From an uncultured Alphaproteobacteria bacterium (GTDB taxonomy: Bacteria; Pseudomonadota; Alphaproteobacteria; Methylaequorales; Methylaequoraceae): a DNA stretch of 64,000 bases. Below the pieces are notes generated by a model. The model ran no database searches, was not told the DNA's origin, and worked only from the letters and a program-made list of their open reading frames with translations. The stretch lies in contig CACBON010000001.1 in the NCBI GenBank assembly GCA_902540805.1, positions 21,777 to 85,776 on the forward strand, written 5' to 3'. Shown piece after piece: positions 8,551 through 17,031 of this stretch. Position 1 is the first letter of the stretch; each line of letters starts with the position of its first letter. A program made the translations under genes and the position numbers.

Positions 8551-10515
8551 TTAATAGAATAGCTTTAAATTAAAATTAAAACTTCTACCAGGTAATTGAA
8601 CTTGACCCTTTTTTGCCTCAAGATGATCACGGCCAACTGTATTCAGAAGATTGGTTACACTAAACATTGCATGGCCAGATAAATCTGAGTACATGAAATC
8701 TTTTGTGAGATCAAAATCTAATCTTGAGTGACCACCTGTTCTTGTATAAAAGGGACCTGTGAATTCTTTATCAAAATAATGATAATATTTAAGATTAGTA
8801 TCCCATTCCTCATTAATGAGTTGTAAACCAACATTTACTTTTGATTGTGGAATTCTAGTTATAGCTTTGTCATTGGATGTTCTGTAACCTTTCAAGAGTT
8901 CCCCTACAAAATTAGCAAGGAAATCAAAATCATCTAATTTCGTGATACCATACTGACCACTCAATTCTACTCCAGTAAATAAAGCATTATATTGATCGTG
9001 AATTACAACATTAAAATCTTCACCTTCAACATTCTGAGTATTACCGTTCCTATCCGCAGCGATAAAATCATTAATATAATTGTAATATGCTTCAATTTTT
9101 AATTTATTTAGATTTTCATCATAATTGTATCCAAGTGATACATTGTAAGAACTCTCTTTTTCTAAGTTTAAATTACCTGTCTCGACATTTTCAAGTGCAT
9201 GATGAGGACCGTCTGCGAATAATTCGACAGCATTCGGTGCTCTTTGCGTAAAGTCAAAACCTAAAAATACAGTATTGTTTGGTAAGATTTCTCTTTTTGC
9301 AGTGGAAGAAAATGCAGCAGGGAAGAAACCTTGCTCATGCTGTGTTGTTTTCAAATTTACAGATTCAATTCGACCACCAAGATCTAAATCAAATAAATCA
9401 AATTTTAATTTTTCGAGAGCAAATAAAGCAAAACTATTTGTCTTCGTTGGAGTTAAATGACCTTCCTCTGCTCCTGTTGCACCTTGATTTTTATTCATAA
9501 AATGAAAACCGAATAATCCTTCTACATTTTGATTGAACAGAGATTTGTGATTCAGTGATGTTTTTATTTCATATATATCATTGAAAAATGTTATATTATG
9601 ATTGTTACCATCGCCTGTTCTTTCAGCATGATTATATTCAGAGACAGTGCCTTGTAAGTTAAACTTTTCAAAGATTAAATAATCTAATGCCAACGAAGAA
9701 TCAAAATTTATTGTATTTCTTGTAGGGTTTAGCGATGTCATATTTTCTTCACCTTCAGGACCAGGATTTTGATAAACAGCTTCAAGTTTGTCCAATGAAA
9801 CTCCAATATGATTTTGACCATCATTATATGTTATTCCAACGCCACCAGATGTCATGAACTTTGATGAATTTGCTTGCTTAGTTGAAACATTTGCTAAATC
9901 GTAAGGTCCCGCACTTACAAGACTTCCAGAACCTCTAACAGTAAAATTGTCCACAGATTTACCAAATTTTAAAGCTGTTCCCAATTCTCCACCTGAGGTC
10001 TTGTATCCAAAACCTAATTGGACATTTTCGTCAGAAAGAGGCTTATCTACTGCAATTAAAGGGTTTATAATGTTTACAACTCCAGCAAACCCATTGTTTC
10101 CATAAAGTAACGTACCAGGCCCTTTAATAATTTCTATTTTATCAATTAATAATGGATCATATCCAACAATATGATCCTCACCAAATTCGGAAACATCACC
10201 TAGTGAAGAACTGTTTTGTAAAATTTTAACTCGCGAATTACCAAGACCTCTGATTATTGGACGTGAAGCATTACCCAGACCTTGTGAAGCAATACCTGGT
10301 AAATCTTTGAGCATCTGACCAATAGAGTATTGTCTGCTTTTTTCTAGTTCATGAGAATCATATAAAATATTACCCCTATCACTTTCATATTCAGTACTCG
10401 GCTTAATTTTAGAGGTTATAAATACATCTGGTGCAACAAATATAGATTCTAATTTTTCAGCATTTGTATTAGTTACAAGTAATACAGTCAAGACGAGGGT
10501 GAATATTTTATACAT
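8551..10515 (-). CDS. znuD: TonB-dependent outer-membrane receptor, ZnuD-like (zinc)
   Basis: A 654-residue TonB-dependent receptor with a signal peptide (about residues 1-19), a plug domain (about 50-155, with RPIIRGLGNSRVKIL and IEIIKGPGTLLYG) and a beta-barrel ending in an aromatic residue (LKLFY). The segment RAPNAVELFADGPHHALENVE near residue 410 closely follows the ZnuD pattern of zinc and haem receptors, and the chain has His- and Asp/Glu-rich loop stretches. Two short genes follow at 6 and 3 bp. A perfect 15-bp palindrome 36 bp before the start resembles a Zur operator. Outer-membrane zinc uptake under zinc limitation is the best reading; copper or haem are alternatives. Confidence 0.82.
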   Translation of the reverse strand: MYKIFTLVLTVLLVTNTNAEKLESIFVAPDVFITSKIKPSTEYESDRGNILYDSHELEKSRQYSIGQMLKDLPGIASQGLGNASRPIIRGLGNSRVKILQNSSSLGDVSEFGEDHIVGYDPLLIDKIEIIKGPGTLLYGNNGFAGVVNIINPLIAVDKPLSDENVQLGFGYKTSGGELGTALKFGKSVDNFTVRGSGSLVSAGPYDLANVSTKQANSSKFMTSGGVGITYNDGQNHIGVSLDKLEAVYQNPGPEGEENMTSLNPTRNTINFDSSLALDYLIFEKFNLQGTVSEYNHAERTGDGNNHNITFFNDIYEIKTSLNHKSLFNQNVEGLFGFHFMNKNQGATGAEEGHLTPTKTNSFALFALEKLKFDLFDLDLGGRIESVNLKTTQHEQGFFPAAFSSTAKREILPNNTVFLGFDFTQRAPNAVELFADGPHHALENVETGNLNLEKESSYNVSLGYNYDENLNKLKIEAYYNYINDFIAADRNGNTQNVEGEDFNVVIHDQYNALFTGVELSGQYGITKLDDFDFLANFVGELLKGYRTSNDKAITRIPQSKVNVGLQLINEEWDTNLKYYHYFDKEFTGPFYTRTGGHSRLDFDLTKDFMYSDLSGHAMFSVTNLLNTVGRDHLEAKKGQVQLPGRSFNFNLKLFY

Positions 10516-10550
10516 TGATTTTCCATTGAATTGATGTTGATATTATTTAA

Positions 10551-10565
10551 TGTTATATTATAACA
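10551..10565. promoter_or_regulatory. Probable Zur operator between divergent metal operons
   Basis: TGTTATATTATAACA is a perfect inverted repeat (TGTTATA-T-TATAACA). It lies 36 bp before the TonB receptor start and 70 bp before the divergent small-protein gene. The identical 15-mer occurs at 28337 before the COG0523 GTPase. It resembles proteobacterial Zur boxes built on GTTATA-N-TATAAC. Binding by Zur is inferred; no zur gene is in the window. Confidence 0.72.
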
Positions 10566-10634
10566 CTTTGTTCTGTGTCAACCCCAATCAAATAAAATGA
10601 TTGATTTTTTTAAAACTTTTAATAATTTGTAATT

Positions 10635-10970
10635 ATGAGTCGCGTAAAATTTTTTATTTTAAGTGTTTTAATATTTAGTCTGTCTAGCTTGACGATCTCA
10701 GCTAAAGTTATTTCGTATTGTTTAGATAAAAAATATTCTCAACTTAATGAGACAAATCATGTTCACTCCAACAAATCATGTCATTCTCAATCAAATGATG
10801 TTGATGACGTATGCTTTAATTGTGAATGTTATTATACTCAAATAAATACATTTCAAGTTGACGATATTTTAGATGCTCAAATCGATAATTCTTTTTTTAA
10901 TATCTTAACGTTTACATTTGATTCCCTAAACCCCTTACTAAGACCACCCCCGCCAAAACTTTTTTCCTAA
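10635..10970 (+). CDS. Small exported His/Cys-rich protein
   Basis: A 111-residue protein with an N-terminal signal peptide (FFILSVLIFSLSSLTISA) and a short region rich in His and Cys (NHVHSNKSCHSQS, then CFNCECYY near residues 58-75) that could bind metal. The C-terminus has a proline run, LLRPPPPKLF, like small DUF2946-type proteins found near TonB receptors; that resemblance is weak. It is the first gene of the operon divergent from the ZnuD-like receptor and shares its promoter region with the palindrome at 10551. No clear ribosome binding site is visible before the ATG. A periplasmic metal-binding role is inferred from composition and position. Confidence 0.6.
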   Translation: MSRVKFFILSVLIFSLSSLTISAKVISYCLDKKYSQLNETNHVHSNKSCHSQSNDVDDVCFNCECYYTQINTFQVDDILDAQIDNSFFNILTFTFDSLNPLLRPPPPKLFS

Positions 10971-11033
10971 TTTTATTTCAAAGCTTTGAGACAAAGTTAG
11001 TCTTGAATTTATTTCTGATTATTAGGAGAAAAG

Positions 11034-11681
11034 ATGAAGATATTTTTATGCAAAATAGTTCTAGTGTGCAATTTTGTTGTCTTAAAAGATATAAATGCTA
11101 GACCAATTTCATATCCTGGAGGCTGGACATTAATGCAGGCAAATGATTTTAGTAAACATAGTTTTCATGTGCATTATAGTCCATCGATTGATTATTCAAT
11201 AGGTTATAGAGCAGAATATTGGAGAGAAAAAGAATGGCAATTTCACGGACTTCAATTAAATTATCTCATAAAAAGAATAAATAAACCTAAGTCGCAAACA
11301 AATTTTTACTTAAAGAACGGATTAGGTTTAGCAAATAGTAATTATGAAGCTTTTGAAAATAAATTTGAACCATCCCTTTTCACAGGCATCTTATTTGATT
11401 GGGAAGATAGAAGGTTTTTTACAAGTTATCAGAATCAAGCTAATTATGCATCTTCAATAGATAAATTTTTTTCACAACAATTTAGAATTGGAGTGGCTCC
11501 TTATTTGGCTGAATATGGATATTTACATACTTGGATAATGCTTCAAGCCAATCATATGCCGGGAAGTAGTAAAAACTTGACATTTACTCCAATGTTAAGA
11601 GTTTTTAAAGGGGATTATTTAGCAGAATTTGGTCTTAATAACTACAAAGACTTTATGTTTAACTTCATTAAAAGATTTTAG
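11034..11681 (+). CDS. Predicted small outer-membrane beta-barrel protein, metal locus
   Basis: A 215-residue exported protein with a signal peptide (about residues 1-22, cleaved near NARPISYPGGW). The rest alternates polar and aromatic residues in short strands (for example SIDYSIGYRAEYWR, QFRIGVAPYLAEYGYL, LRVFKGDYLAEFGLNN) and ends in KRF, as expected of an outer-membrane barrel of about eight to ten strands. AGGAG sits 7 nt before the ATG. I do not recognise a named family. It lies between the His/Cys-rich peptide and the MerP-like gene, whose start is 10 bp past its stop, so it probably belongs to the same metal transport operon. Confidence 0.65.
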   Translation: MKIFLCKIVLVCNFVVLKDINARPISYPGGWTLMQANDFSKHSFHVHYSPSIDYSIGYRAEYWREKEWQFHGLQLNYLIKRINKPKSQTNFYLKNGLGLANSNYEAFENKFEPSLFTGILFDWEDRRFFTSYQNQANYASSIDKFFSQQFRIGVAPYLAEYGYLHTWIMLQANHMPGSSKNLTFTPMLRVFKGDYLAEFGLNNYKDFMFNFIKRF

Positions 11682-11691
11682 AGGAGAAGAA

Positions 11692-12003
11692 ATGAAAAAA
11701 ATTATTATCTATTTGTTTATTTTACAATTTGTATTTTTTAACAGTAGTAAAATTCTTTCGGATGAACAATACAATGGTGATATTTTGCACGTATATGTTA
11801 ATGGACTTGTATGTGATTTTTGTGCTCGTTCAATTGAAAAAATATTTTCAAAACAAAAATCAGTCGCAGGAATAAAAGTGAATTTAGAAAATATGTTGAT
11901 TACTATTAATTTTAAAGAAAATCAAAAATTAAGTTATGAAAAAATTACTGAAATGATTAAGGATTCAGGTTATGACGTCAGAGAAATAAAAAATGTTAAG
12001 TAA
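11692..12003 (+). CDS. Exported MerP-like HMA-domain metal-binding protein
   Basis: A 103-residue protein with a signal peptide (about residues 1-23) and one heavy-metal-associated domain. The metal motif is GLVCDFCA, with C41 and C44 in the CxxC arrangement, and the chain continues as the ferredoxin-like HMA fold. I chose the ATG at 11692, preceded by GAGGAG, rather than an in-frame start at 11629 inside the preceding gene. In the family, MerP and CopZ relatives hand soft or borderline metal ions to a membrane partner. The next gene, overlapping by 11 bp, encodes the MerT-like membrane protein, so a periplasmic binding protein for that transporter is likely. No mercuric reductase is present. 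Confidence 0.8.
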   Translation: MKKIIIYLFILQFVFFNSSKILSDEQYNGDILHVYVNGLVCDFCARSIEKIFSKQKSVAGIKVNLENMLITINFKENQKLSYEKITEMIKDSGYDVREIKNVK

Positions 12004-12376
12004 TTTCTATAAAGAATTGTTTGCACCTATATTAAGTTTATTTACAAGTTTAAGTACACTAGTTTGTTGTGCTTTACCAGCTCTGCTTGTGACTGTTGGA
12101 TTAGGTACAACTTTAGTTAGCATTGTATCAATATTCCCATGGATTGTTGTTCTATCAAAATATAAATTATATATCTTTATATTAGCAGGTTTTATGTTGG
12201 CTTTATCATATTATATGGCATGGAAAAGAAATAATTCTTCATGTCCAGCAAACCCAGCAGAAGCTAAAATATGTTTGAAATTAAGGTCAACAAATTCAGT
12301 TATATTGACTTTTTCGTTTGTAGTTTATATCACAGGTTTTTTCTTTGCTTTTTTAGCTGACTTAATTTTTTACTAA
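11993..12376 (+). CDS. MerT-like inner-membrane metal transporter
   Basis: A 127-residue membrane protein with three hydrophobic segments (about residues 10-48, 58-76 and 100-125). The first carries vicinal cysteines C25-C26 followed by ALPALL, and the loop after the second carries C84 and C94 (SCPANPAEAKIC). This is the MerT pattern of two cysteine pairs that pass a metal from MerP into the cell. The start overlaps the MerP-like gene by 11 bp, showing translational coupling. With no merA, merR or merB nearby, and a Zur-like site upstream of the operon, uptake of zinc or another nutrient metal is more plausible than mercury handling. The substrate is inferred. Confidence 0.72.
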   Translation: MLSNFYKELFAPILSLFTSLSTLVCCALPALLVTVGLGTTLVSIVSIFPWIVVLSKYKLYIFILAGFMLALSYYMAWKRNNSSCPANPAEAKICLKLRSTNSVILTFSFVVYITGFFFAFLADLIFY

Positions 12377-12456
12377 ATAGTCTTCTTTATAAATATAAGA
12401 AAAAGTTAATTTATTAAAATTTAGTCGACAAAGTTTTAATATAGAAAGGTATCTAG

Positions 12457-13515
12457 TTATGCTTGATTACTAATTGATAGTAAAACAATCTCATTTGTAC
12501 TTCCAAGCCTCATTCTTGGCCCCCAACAACCGACGCCACAGGAAACATAAAGTTTAGACTGAAATTTTTCGTATAATCCATAAATATTTTTAAATCTCAG
12601 TTTTACTAAAAAGTTAAACGGAACTATTTGTCCATTATGTGTATGTCCTGATAAAGTCAAATCTATCTGTTTATTTATAAATTTCCATAAGGTAGGTTTA
12701 TGCACAACTACCAAGTTAAATAAGTTTTGCTTGTAAAATTTATTCACAGTTTCAGTTTGATTTGATGTACTTTGATTATCGCTAACCCCAATAATATTTA
12801 TATTTTTATATTTTATTGATTTATTATCCAAAAAATTCAAGTTGTATTCATTTAACTTACCTAGTTTTTCTTGATAGTTTTTGATGTAATACTCATGATT
12901 ACCACTTATAAAATAAATTGGTTTTTTTAAATTTTTGAAAACCCTTAAATCTTTTAATGCAAATGAACTCGAATCAATTAAATCTCCTCCCACCAATATA
13001 AAATCAAATTCAAGCTTAATTATTTTTTTATAAATTTTTTCTAAGTGCTTGATAGTATTTGTTCCTAAATGAATATCACTGAGAAAAATTAATTTTAAAG
13101 GTTTTTTTAATTTTGAAGAGTAAACATTTAATTTTTTAATGTTAATTTTACTACCATTATAAAAACTTAATAATGTCAGAATCAATATAAATAGAATGCA
13201 GACAATACCTAAGTTACGAGATTCTATGAAATTAAAAATATTAATAAATAATCCCAAATTAACAATCCAAAAACTTATAAATCCAATTCCCAATCCTTCA
13301 TAAATTAATAATTTAGAAAATAAAAAATTTTTTTTTGATTTTGAATAATAAATTATTAATGCTGAAAAAAATAAACTTACAACAAACGAATTGAAATTTA
13401 AGATTTCGTCATCGGTAATCATAGAATTAAGAGTTCTAAAGGGATAAACGTAGAATAGATAAGTAATAATAATAAATAATGGATAAAATAAAAATCTTCG
13501 CAATTTTGCTCTCAA
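12457..13515 (-). CDS. Membrane-anchored metallophosphoesterase (YaeI/YkuE-like)
   Basis: A 352-residue protein with about four N-terminal membrane segments (residues 10-120) followed by a calcineurin-like phosphoesterase domain. The metal-site motifs are all present in order: DIHLG, GGDLID, GNHEYY, VVHKPTLW and GHTHNGQ. Family members hydrolyse phosphoesters, including lipid-linked ones in the YaeI and LpxG groups. The domain follows the membrane part directly, so it acts at the membrane surface. It stands alone, convergent with the metal operon and divergent from cobT. The lipid or nucleotide substrate is not known. Confidence 0.8.
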   Translation of the reverse strand: MRAKLRRFLFYPLFIIITYLFYVYPFRTLNSMITDDEILNFNSFVVSLFFSALIIYYSKSKKNFLFSKLLIYEGLGIGFISFWIVNLGLFINIFNFIESRNLGIVCILFILILTLLSFYNGSKINIKKLNVYSSKLKKPLKLIFLSDIHLGTNTIKHLEKIYKKIIKLEFDFILVGGDLIDSSSFALKDLRVFKNLKKPIYFISGNHEYYIKNYQEKLGKLNEYNLNFLDNKSIKYKNINIIGVSDNQSTSNQTETVNKFYKQNLFNLVVVHKPTLWKFINKQIDLTLSGHTHNGQIVPFNFLVKLRFKNIYGLYEKFQSKLYVSCGVGCWGPRMRLGSTNEIVLLSISNQA

Positions 13516-13687
13516 AATTAAGGTTTTAATATTTACTAAATTAAAAAACTAAAGAGTTAATTTAATATGACTTTTCAATTATTAACACCAATATTCGACT
13601 AATTTATTGTAGCTTTTATTAAAAACTAGACTATCAATTACAAAAGTAATATAGCTTAATTTTAAAGAGTATATTTGATATTTAGAT

Positions 13688-14710
13688 ATGTCTAATGATA
13701 ATATTATTAAAATTTTGCTAAATAATAATGGCAAAGTCCCACTTAAATCGTTCCATGAATATTATGCTAATTTGGCTAGAAAACATCAAAATAAACTAAC
13801 AAAACCAATTGGGAGTTTAGGTCGATTAGAAGATTTTGCTATTTGGATGGCTGGTTGGCAAAAAAGAAAAAAACCTAAAATGGATAATTTTCAATGCATT
13901 ATTTATGCTGCTAATCATGGTATAGCAAATAAAAAAGTGTCTGCTTATCCTTCAGAAGTAACGAAGCAAATGGTTGCTAACTTTAAAAATGGAGGAGCTG
14001 CAATTAACCAATTATGTAATTTAGCCAAAGTAAAATTATCAGTTATTCCAATAAAGCTTGAAACACCTACTAAGGATTTTTCAAAAGAAAAAGCAATGGA
14101 ACAAGACGAAATAATTGAAGCAATGCAATTAGGATTTAATTCTGTTTCAAATGATTGTGATTTGTTAATATTGGGAGAAATGGGTATATCTAATACCTCA
14201 TCAGCAACTGCTATTTCATGCGCACTTTTTAATGAGTCTGTTGAAAAATGGACAGGGTTAGGTACGGGCATTTCTAAACAAAAACTTAAACATAAAATTT
14301 CTGTTATTAAGAGTGGATTGAAGTTACATGGAAAGAATTTTAAAACTGTGGGTAAAATTTTAGAAGCATTTGGTGGAAGAGAAATGGCAGCAATTGCAGG
14401 ATCAGTAATCGCAGCAAGGGTCAAAGGTATACCTGTTTTATTGGATGGTTTTATTACAACTGTATCTGCTGCTACTTTAACTCTTTTTAAAAAGAATATA
14501 TTGGATCATTGTTTAATTTCTCACCAATCTTCTGAACCAGGTCATTCAGGAGTAATTTCTCATCTTAAAAAAGAGCCTATACTTGACTTAAACATGAGAC
14601 TTGGTGAGGGAAGCGGAGCAGTAGTAGCAAGTTTAATAATTAGAGCAGCTTTAACCACTCACAACGAAATGTCGACGTTTTCCGAAGCAGGGATAAGTAA
14701 AAAAATTTAA
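13688..14710 (+). CDS. cobT: Nicotinate-nucleotide--dimethylbenzimidazole phosphoribosyltransferase
   Basis: CobT makes alpha-ribazole 5'-phosphate from nicotinate mononucleotide and dimethylbenzimidazole, the lower ligand branch of cobalamin assembly. The 340-residue length is usual. Family signatures visible are KPIGSLGRLEDFA, NHGIANKKVSAYP, EMGISNTSSATAI, FGGREMAAIAG, and the C-terminal HQSSEPGHSG and RLGEGSGA; the Glu in the last motif corresponds to the catalytic base. It starts the cobT-cobS-cobC operon, with cobS 2 bp downstream. I looked for a cobalamin riboswitch in the 172 bp upstream and saw none. The organism can at least finish or salvage cobalamin. Confidence 0.95.
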   Translation: MSNDNIIKILLNNNGKVPLKSFHEYYANLARKHQNKLTKPIGSLGRLEDFAIWMAGWQKRKKPKMDNFQCIIYAANHGIANKKVSAYPSEVTKQMVANFKNGGAAINQLCNLAKVKLSVIPIKLETPTKDFSKEKAMEQDEIIEAMQLGFNSVSNDCDLLILGEMGISNTSSATAISCALFNESVEKWTGLGTGISKQKLKHKISVIKSGLKLHGKNFKTVGKILEAFGGREMAAIAGSVIAARVKGIPVLLDGFITTVSAATLTLFKKNILDHCLISHQSSEPGHSGVISHLKKEPILDLNMRLGEGSGAVVASLIIRAALTTHNEMSTFSEAGISKKI

Positions 14711-14712
14711 TT

Positions 14713-15498
14713 ATGAATTTACTTCTTAAAAATAAATATGTCTTGGATTTTTTTGCAACACTTATGTTTTTTACTAGAATACCAGTAAAATGGTCCTATT
14801 TCTCAAAAAAAGCACCAGATTTAACAAGAGCTAGTTGGTCTTTTCCGTCAGTTGGTTTTTTAGTAGGAATTTTATCTGGTGGTGCAGGGGATATACTAAT
14901 TCAAGTGGGACTTCCTGTTTTTTTGTCTTGTGTTATAGCTATCACACTAAGTGTTCTCCTTACTGGTGCTTTTCATGAGGATGGATTAGCAGATACTGCA
15001 GACGGCTTGGGTGCGGGGGGTTCTCCAAGAAATATTGATAAAATTATTCATGATAGTCGCCTAGGAACCTACGGAGTAATGTCATTAGTATTAGGTATTT
15101 TGGTTAAACTAGGATTAATATTAGCTTTATTTGAGTCAGGATATTCATTAGTTGCTATTTTTTCCATTGGATTTGCTACTGGCAAACTCTCTATTATGAT
15201 AGCAAGAAACTTATTCAATAATTCAGAGTTTGCAAAAACAGCAAGTATAGTTGGAAAAATTTCAAATAAGTGTTTATTTATAGCCATTTTAACTTGGATA
15301 TTACCTACTTTGTTTGTGTTAGATATCTATGGAATATTATTCGGTATAATCTTAATGACCTTTACAATACTTATAATTGGAAAAAAGTCGAAAATAGCGA
15401 TAGGAGGAATTAACGGGGACATATTAGGTGCAATCGCTTTCTTAACAGATATAATGTTTTTATTTGGAAATATTATAGTTATTCATGTCGTAAATTGA
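14713..15498 (+). CDS. cobS: Adenosylcobinamide-GDP ribazoletransferase
   Basis: CobS joins adenosylcobinamide-GDP to alpha-ribazole (phosphate) at the inner membrane, giving adenosylcobalamin or its phosphate. The 261-residue chain has several hydrophobic segments and the diagnostic metal-binding motif HEDGLADTADGLGAGG near residue 85, preceded by FFTRIPVKW at the N-terminus. Further on is the KIIHDSRLGTYG signature. It lies between cobT (2 bp) and cobC (4-bp overlap), so it is translationally coupled to both. Length and motifs leave little doubt. Confidence 0.94.
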   Translation: MNLLLKNKYVLDFFATLMFFTRIPVKWSYFSKKAPDLTRASWSFPSVGFLVGILSGGAGDILIQVGLPVFLSCVIAITLSVLLTGAFHEDGLADTADGLGAGGSPRNIDKIIHDSRLGTYGVMSLVLGILVKLGLILALFESGYSLVAIFSIGFATGKLSIMIARNLFNNSEFAKTASIVGKISNKCLFIAILTWILPTLFVLDIYGILFGIILMTFTILIIGKKSKIAIGGINGDILGAIAFLTDIMFLFGNIIVIHVVN

Positions 15499-16115
15499 TT
15501 AAGCCATCGAAATTATTTTTAATACGGCATGCACCTGTAAAACAAATTACGGGTTTTTTTTCCAAACATAATCCAGATGCAATTATAAAAAATAATAAAA
15601 TTAAAAAATTAGCGACTTGTTTACCAGATAATTGTAATTGGTATGTGAGTCCTTTAAAGCGAACAATTCAAACAGCAGAAGCCTTATCAAGATATAAACA
15701 GTATTCAAAAATCATTATAGAAAACAATCTAGTTGAACAAAGCTTCGGAGATTGGTCAGGAAAAAAAATTTCTGAAATTTGGAAACTTATAAATAAAAAT
15801 AAATACAAACATAATTTTTCATTTATTTCTCCTGAATTTTCACCGCCAAATGGAGAAAGTTTTCTAGAACAGAGTAAAAGAGTAGAGATTTGGCTCAAAA
15901 AATTAAAACTAAAAGCTGGGCAGAGTATTTTGATCATAACACACGCAGGCACAATAAGGGCAATATTATCTCATGCTTTACAAATTAAACCTGATTTTGC
16001 AATTGGATTGGAAGTTTCATATCAAAGCTTAAGTGTTCTTGAAATGCTTTCAAAAAAGGATAATAAACACAATGGTGGACAATTTCGATTATTAAGTTTC
16101 AATAATGTTATCTGA
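15495..16115 (+). CDS. cobC: Alpha-ribazole phosphatase, histidine phosphatase superfamily
   Basis: A 206-residue histidine phosphatase that removes the 5'-phosphate of alpha-ribazole phosphate or cobalamin phosphate. Motifs are LIRHAPVK at the N-terminus (phosphorylated His), SPLKRTIQTAEAL, EQSFGDWSGKKI, and ITHAGTIRAILSHAL. The cob context separates it from ordinary phosphoglycerate mutases. It begins with TTG, whose last two bases form part of the cobS TGA stop (TTGA overlap), an unusual but clear coupling start; no nearby ATG keeps the RHA motif. It is the last gene of cobTSC. Confidence 0.88.
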   Translation: MIKPSKLFLIRHAPVKQITGFFSKHNPDAIIKNNKIKKLATCLPDNCNWYVSPLKRTIQTAEALSRYKQYSKIIIENNLVEQSFGDWSGKKISEIWKLINKNKYKHNFSFISPEFSPPNGESFLEQSKRVEIWLKKLKLKAGQSILIITHAGTIRAILSHALQIKPDFAIGLEVSYQSLSVLEMLSKKDNKHNGGQFRLLSFNNVI

Positions 16116-16154
16116 GGATCTAATTACCAGACTCATATCAATGTAATATTAATA

Positions 16155-16185
16155 TGTCTTAAAAAGACAACCTATATTTTATAGG
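16155..16185. repeat. Two tandem short perfect hairpins
   Basis: TGTCTT-AAA-AAGACA (16155-16169) is followed at once by CCTATA-TTT-TATAGG (16171-16185), each a perfect six-base-pair stem. They lie between cobC and the next gene. There is no T-tract, so they are not typical terminators. They might protect an RNA end or bind a protein; the role is unknown. Confidence 0.45.
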
Positions 16186-16212
16186 ATAGAAATTAAAAAT
16201 AATAATTGAATC

Positions 16213-16620
16213 ATGCAAATTTTTCTAAAAAATAAATTTATTTCTTTATTTCTTTATTTTTTTTCGTTTTCCTGTTGTTACGGAAAATGGCAAGTATTCC
16301 GTGAGCATAAAACTTTTACAGAATATTTTGAAATGGAATCAATCAAAAAAATCGATGAAATTATTTACATCTGGAGTATGTTTGATTACAAAATCGCACA
16401 AAAAAAAGAAAAACTAAGTACGAAATTTTATACGAAGTATGATTGTAAAAATAAAAGATTTAAAGTTATTACTATAATTGATTACAAGACAAATATGGGT
16501 AGAGGAAGAACATTTGAATATAAAAAAAATTTAAACACTGAATCAGATAATTCAGAATGGATACATCCGAAATTAATGAGTGAAAACTTCGAGAAAATTG
16601 AATTCATTTGCAATTTTTAA
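16213..16620 (+). CDS. Exported protein resembling surface-adhesin protein E family
   Basis: A 135-residue protein with an N-terminal signal peptide ending near FSCCYG. The mature part has the spacing of the surface-adhesin-E-like domain: W-x-V-x-x-x near the start, YFEMESIKKIDEIIYIWSMFDY, then YDCKNKRFKVITIIDY and a final IEFICNF; the two cysteines (YDC and FIC) probably form a disulfide. These small beta-rich proteins are usually periplasmic and of unknown role; adhesion was shown only for a Haemophilus relative. The gene stands alone between cobC and the convergent pqqA. The family call rests on pattern only. Confidence 0.6.
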   Translation: MQIFLKNKFISLFLYFFSFSCCYGKWQVFREHKTFTEYFEMESIKKIDEIIYIWSMFDYKIAQKKEKLSTKFYTKYDCKNKRFKVITIIDYKTNMGRGRTFEYKKNLNTESDNSEWIHPKLMSENFEKIEFICNF

Positions 16621-16625
16621 AAGAC

Positions 16626-16658
16626 AAAAAAAAACCTGACTGCTTAGCCAGGCTTTTT
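16626..16658 (-). terminator. Rho-independent terminator of pqqA copy 1
   Basis: On the minus strand GCCTGGC, loop TAAGCA, and GTCAGG form a stem followed by eight or nine T. It starts about 25 bp after the pqqA stop. The second pqqA has almost the same terminator. Confidence 0.85.
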
Positions 16659-16683
16659 AAAGAAATTAATCTATAGTTTGAAA

Positions 16684-16761
16684 CTACTTCTCAGCGCAAG
16701 CGTAAGAATTGATTTCAAGACCTACAGAGATTTCAGAAATCATAGGTTTCGTCCAAGCCAT
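16684..16761 (-). CDS. pqqA: PqqA, pyrroloquinoline quinone precursor peptide (copy 1)
   Basis: A 25-residue peptide that is the substrate for PQQ synthesis. It starts MAWTKP, as PqqA peptides commonly start M-x-W-x-x-P, and has the diagnostic GLEINSYACAEK: E16 and Y20 are the residues cross-linked by the radical-SAM enzyme PqqE and later trimmed out to make PQQ. AAAGGA lies about 7 nt before the ATG, and a strong terminator follows. The gene stands alone as its own transcription unit; pqqB, C, D and E are not in this window. A second gene encoding the identical peptide is at 30593-30670 and differs only at three silent positions and the stop codon. Confidence 0.92.
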   Translation of the reverse strand: MAWTKPMISEISVGLEINSYACAEK

Positions 16762-17031
16762 TGTTTATCCTTTAAAAAGTTAATATTAGATTACAATTTA
16801 TTAAATCTAAATTAACGTTTGCTGATTCTTATATTCATATCTTGTTAATGTATTTGAAAAGAATAGTTATTACTAAACTATGTAAGCTATTATTAATAAA
16901 TATTTTATATGTAGATTATCTTCTGTTATTTTTTATACACATTGAATACAAAATCATATGTGAATTACGGAGAAAAACAATTTATATTATAAACATCTAG
17001 CCAATATTAATTTATACATTAAATACATATT

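Noticed and set aside
11692..12376. Mercury resistance (merTP)
   Set aside because: There is no merR, merA or merB, and the operon shares a palindromic control site with a ZnuD-like receptor. Only the protein folds resemble Mer proteins.
13516..13687. Cobalamin riboswitch before cobT
   Set aside because: I saw no B12-box or conserved adenosylcobalamin switch pattern in the 172-bp leader.
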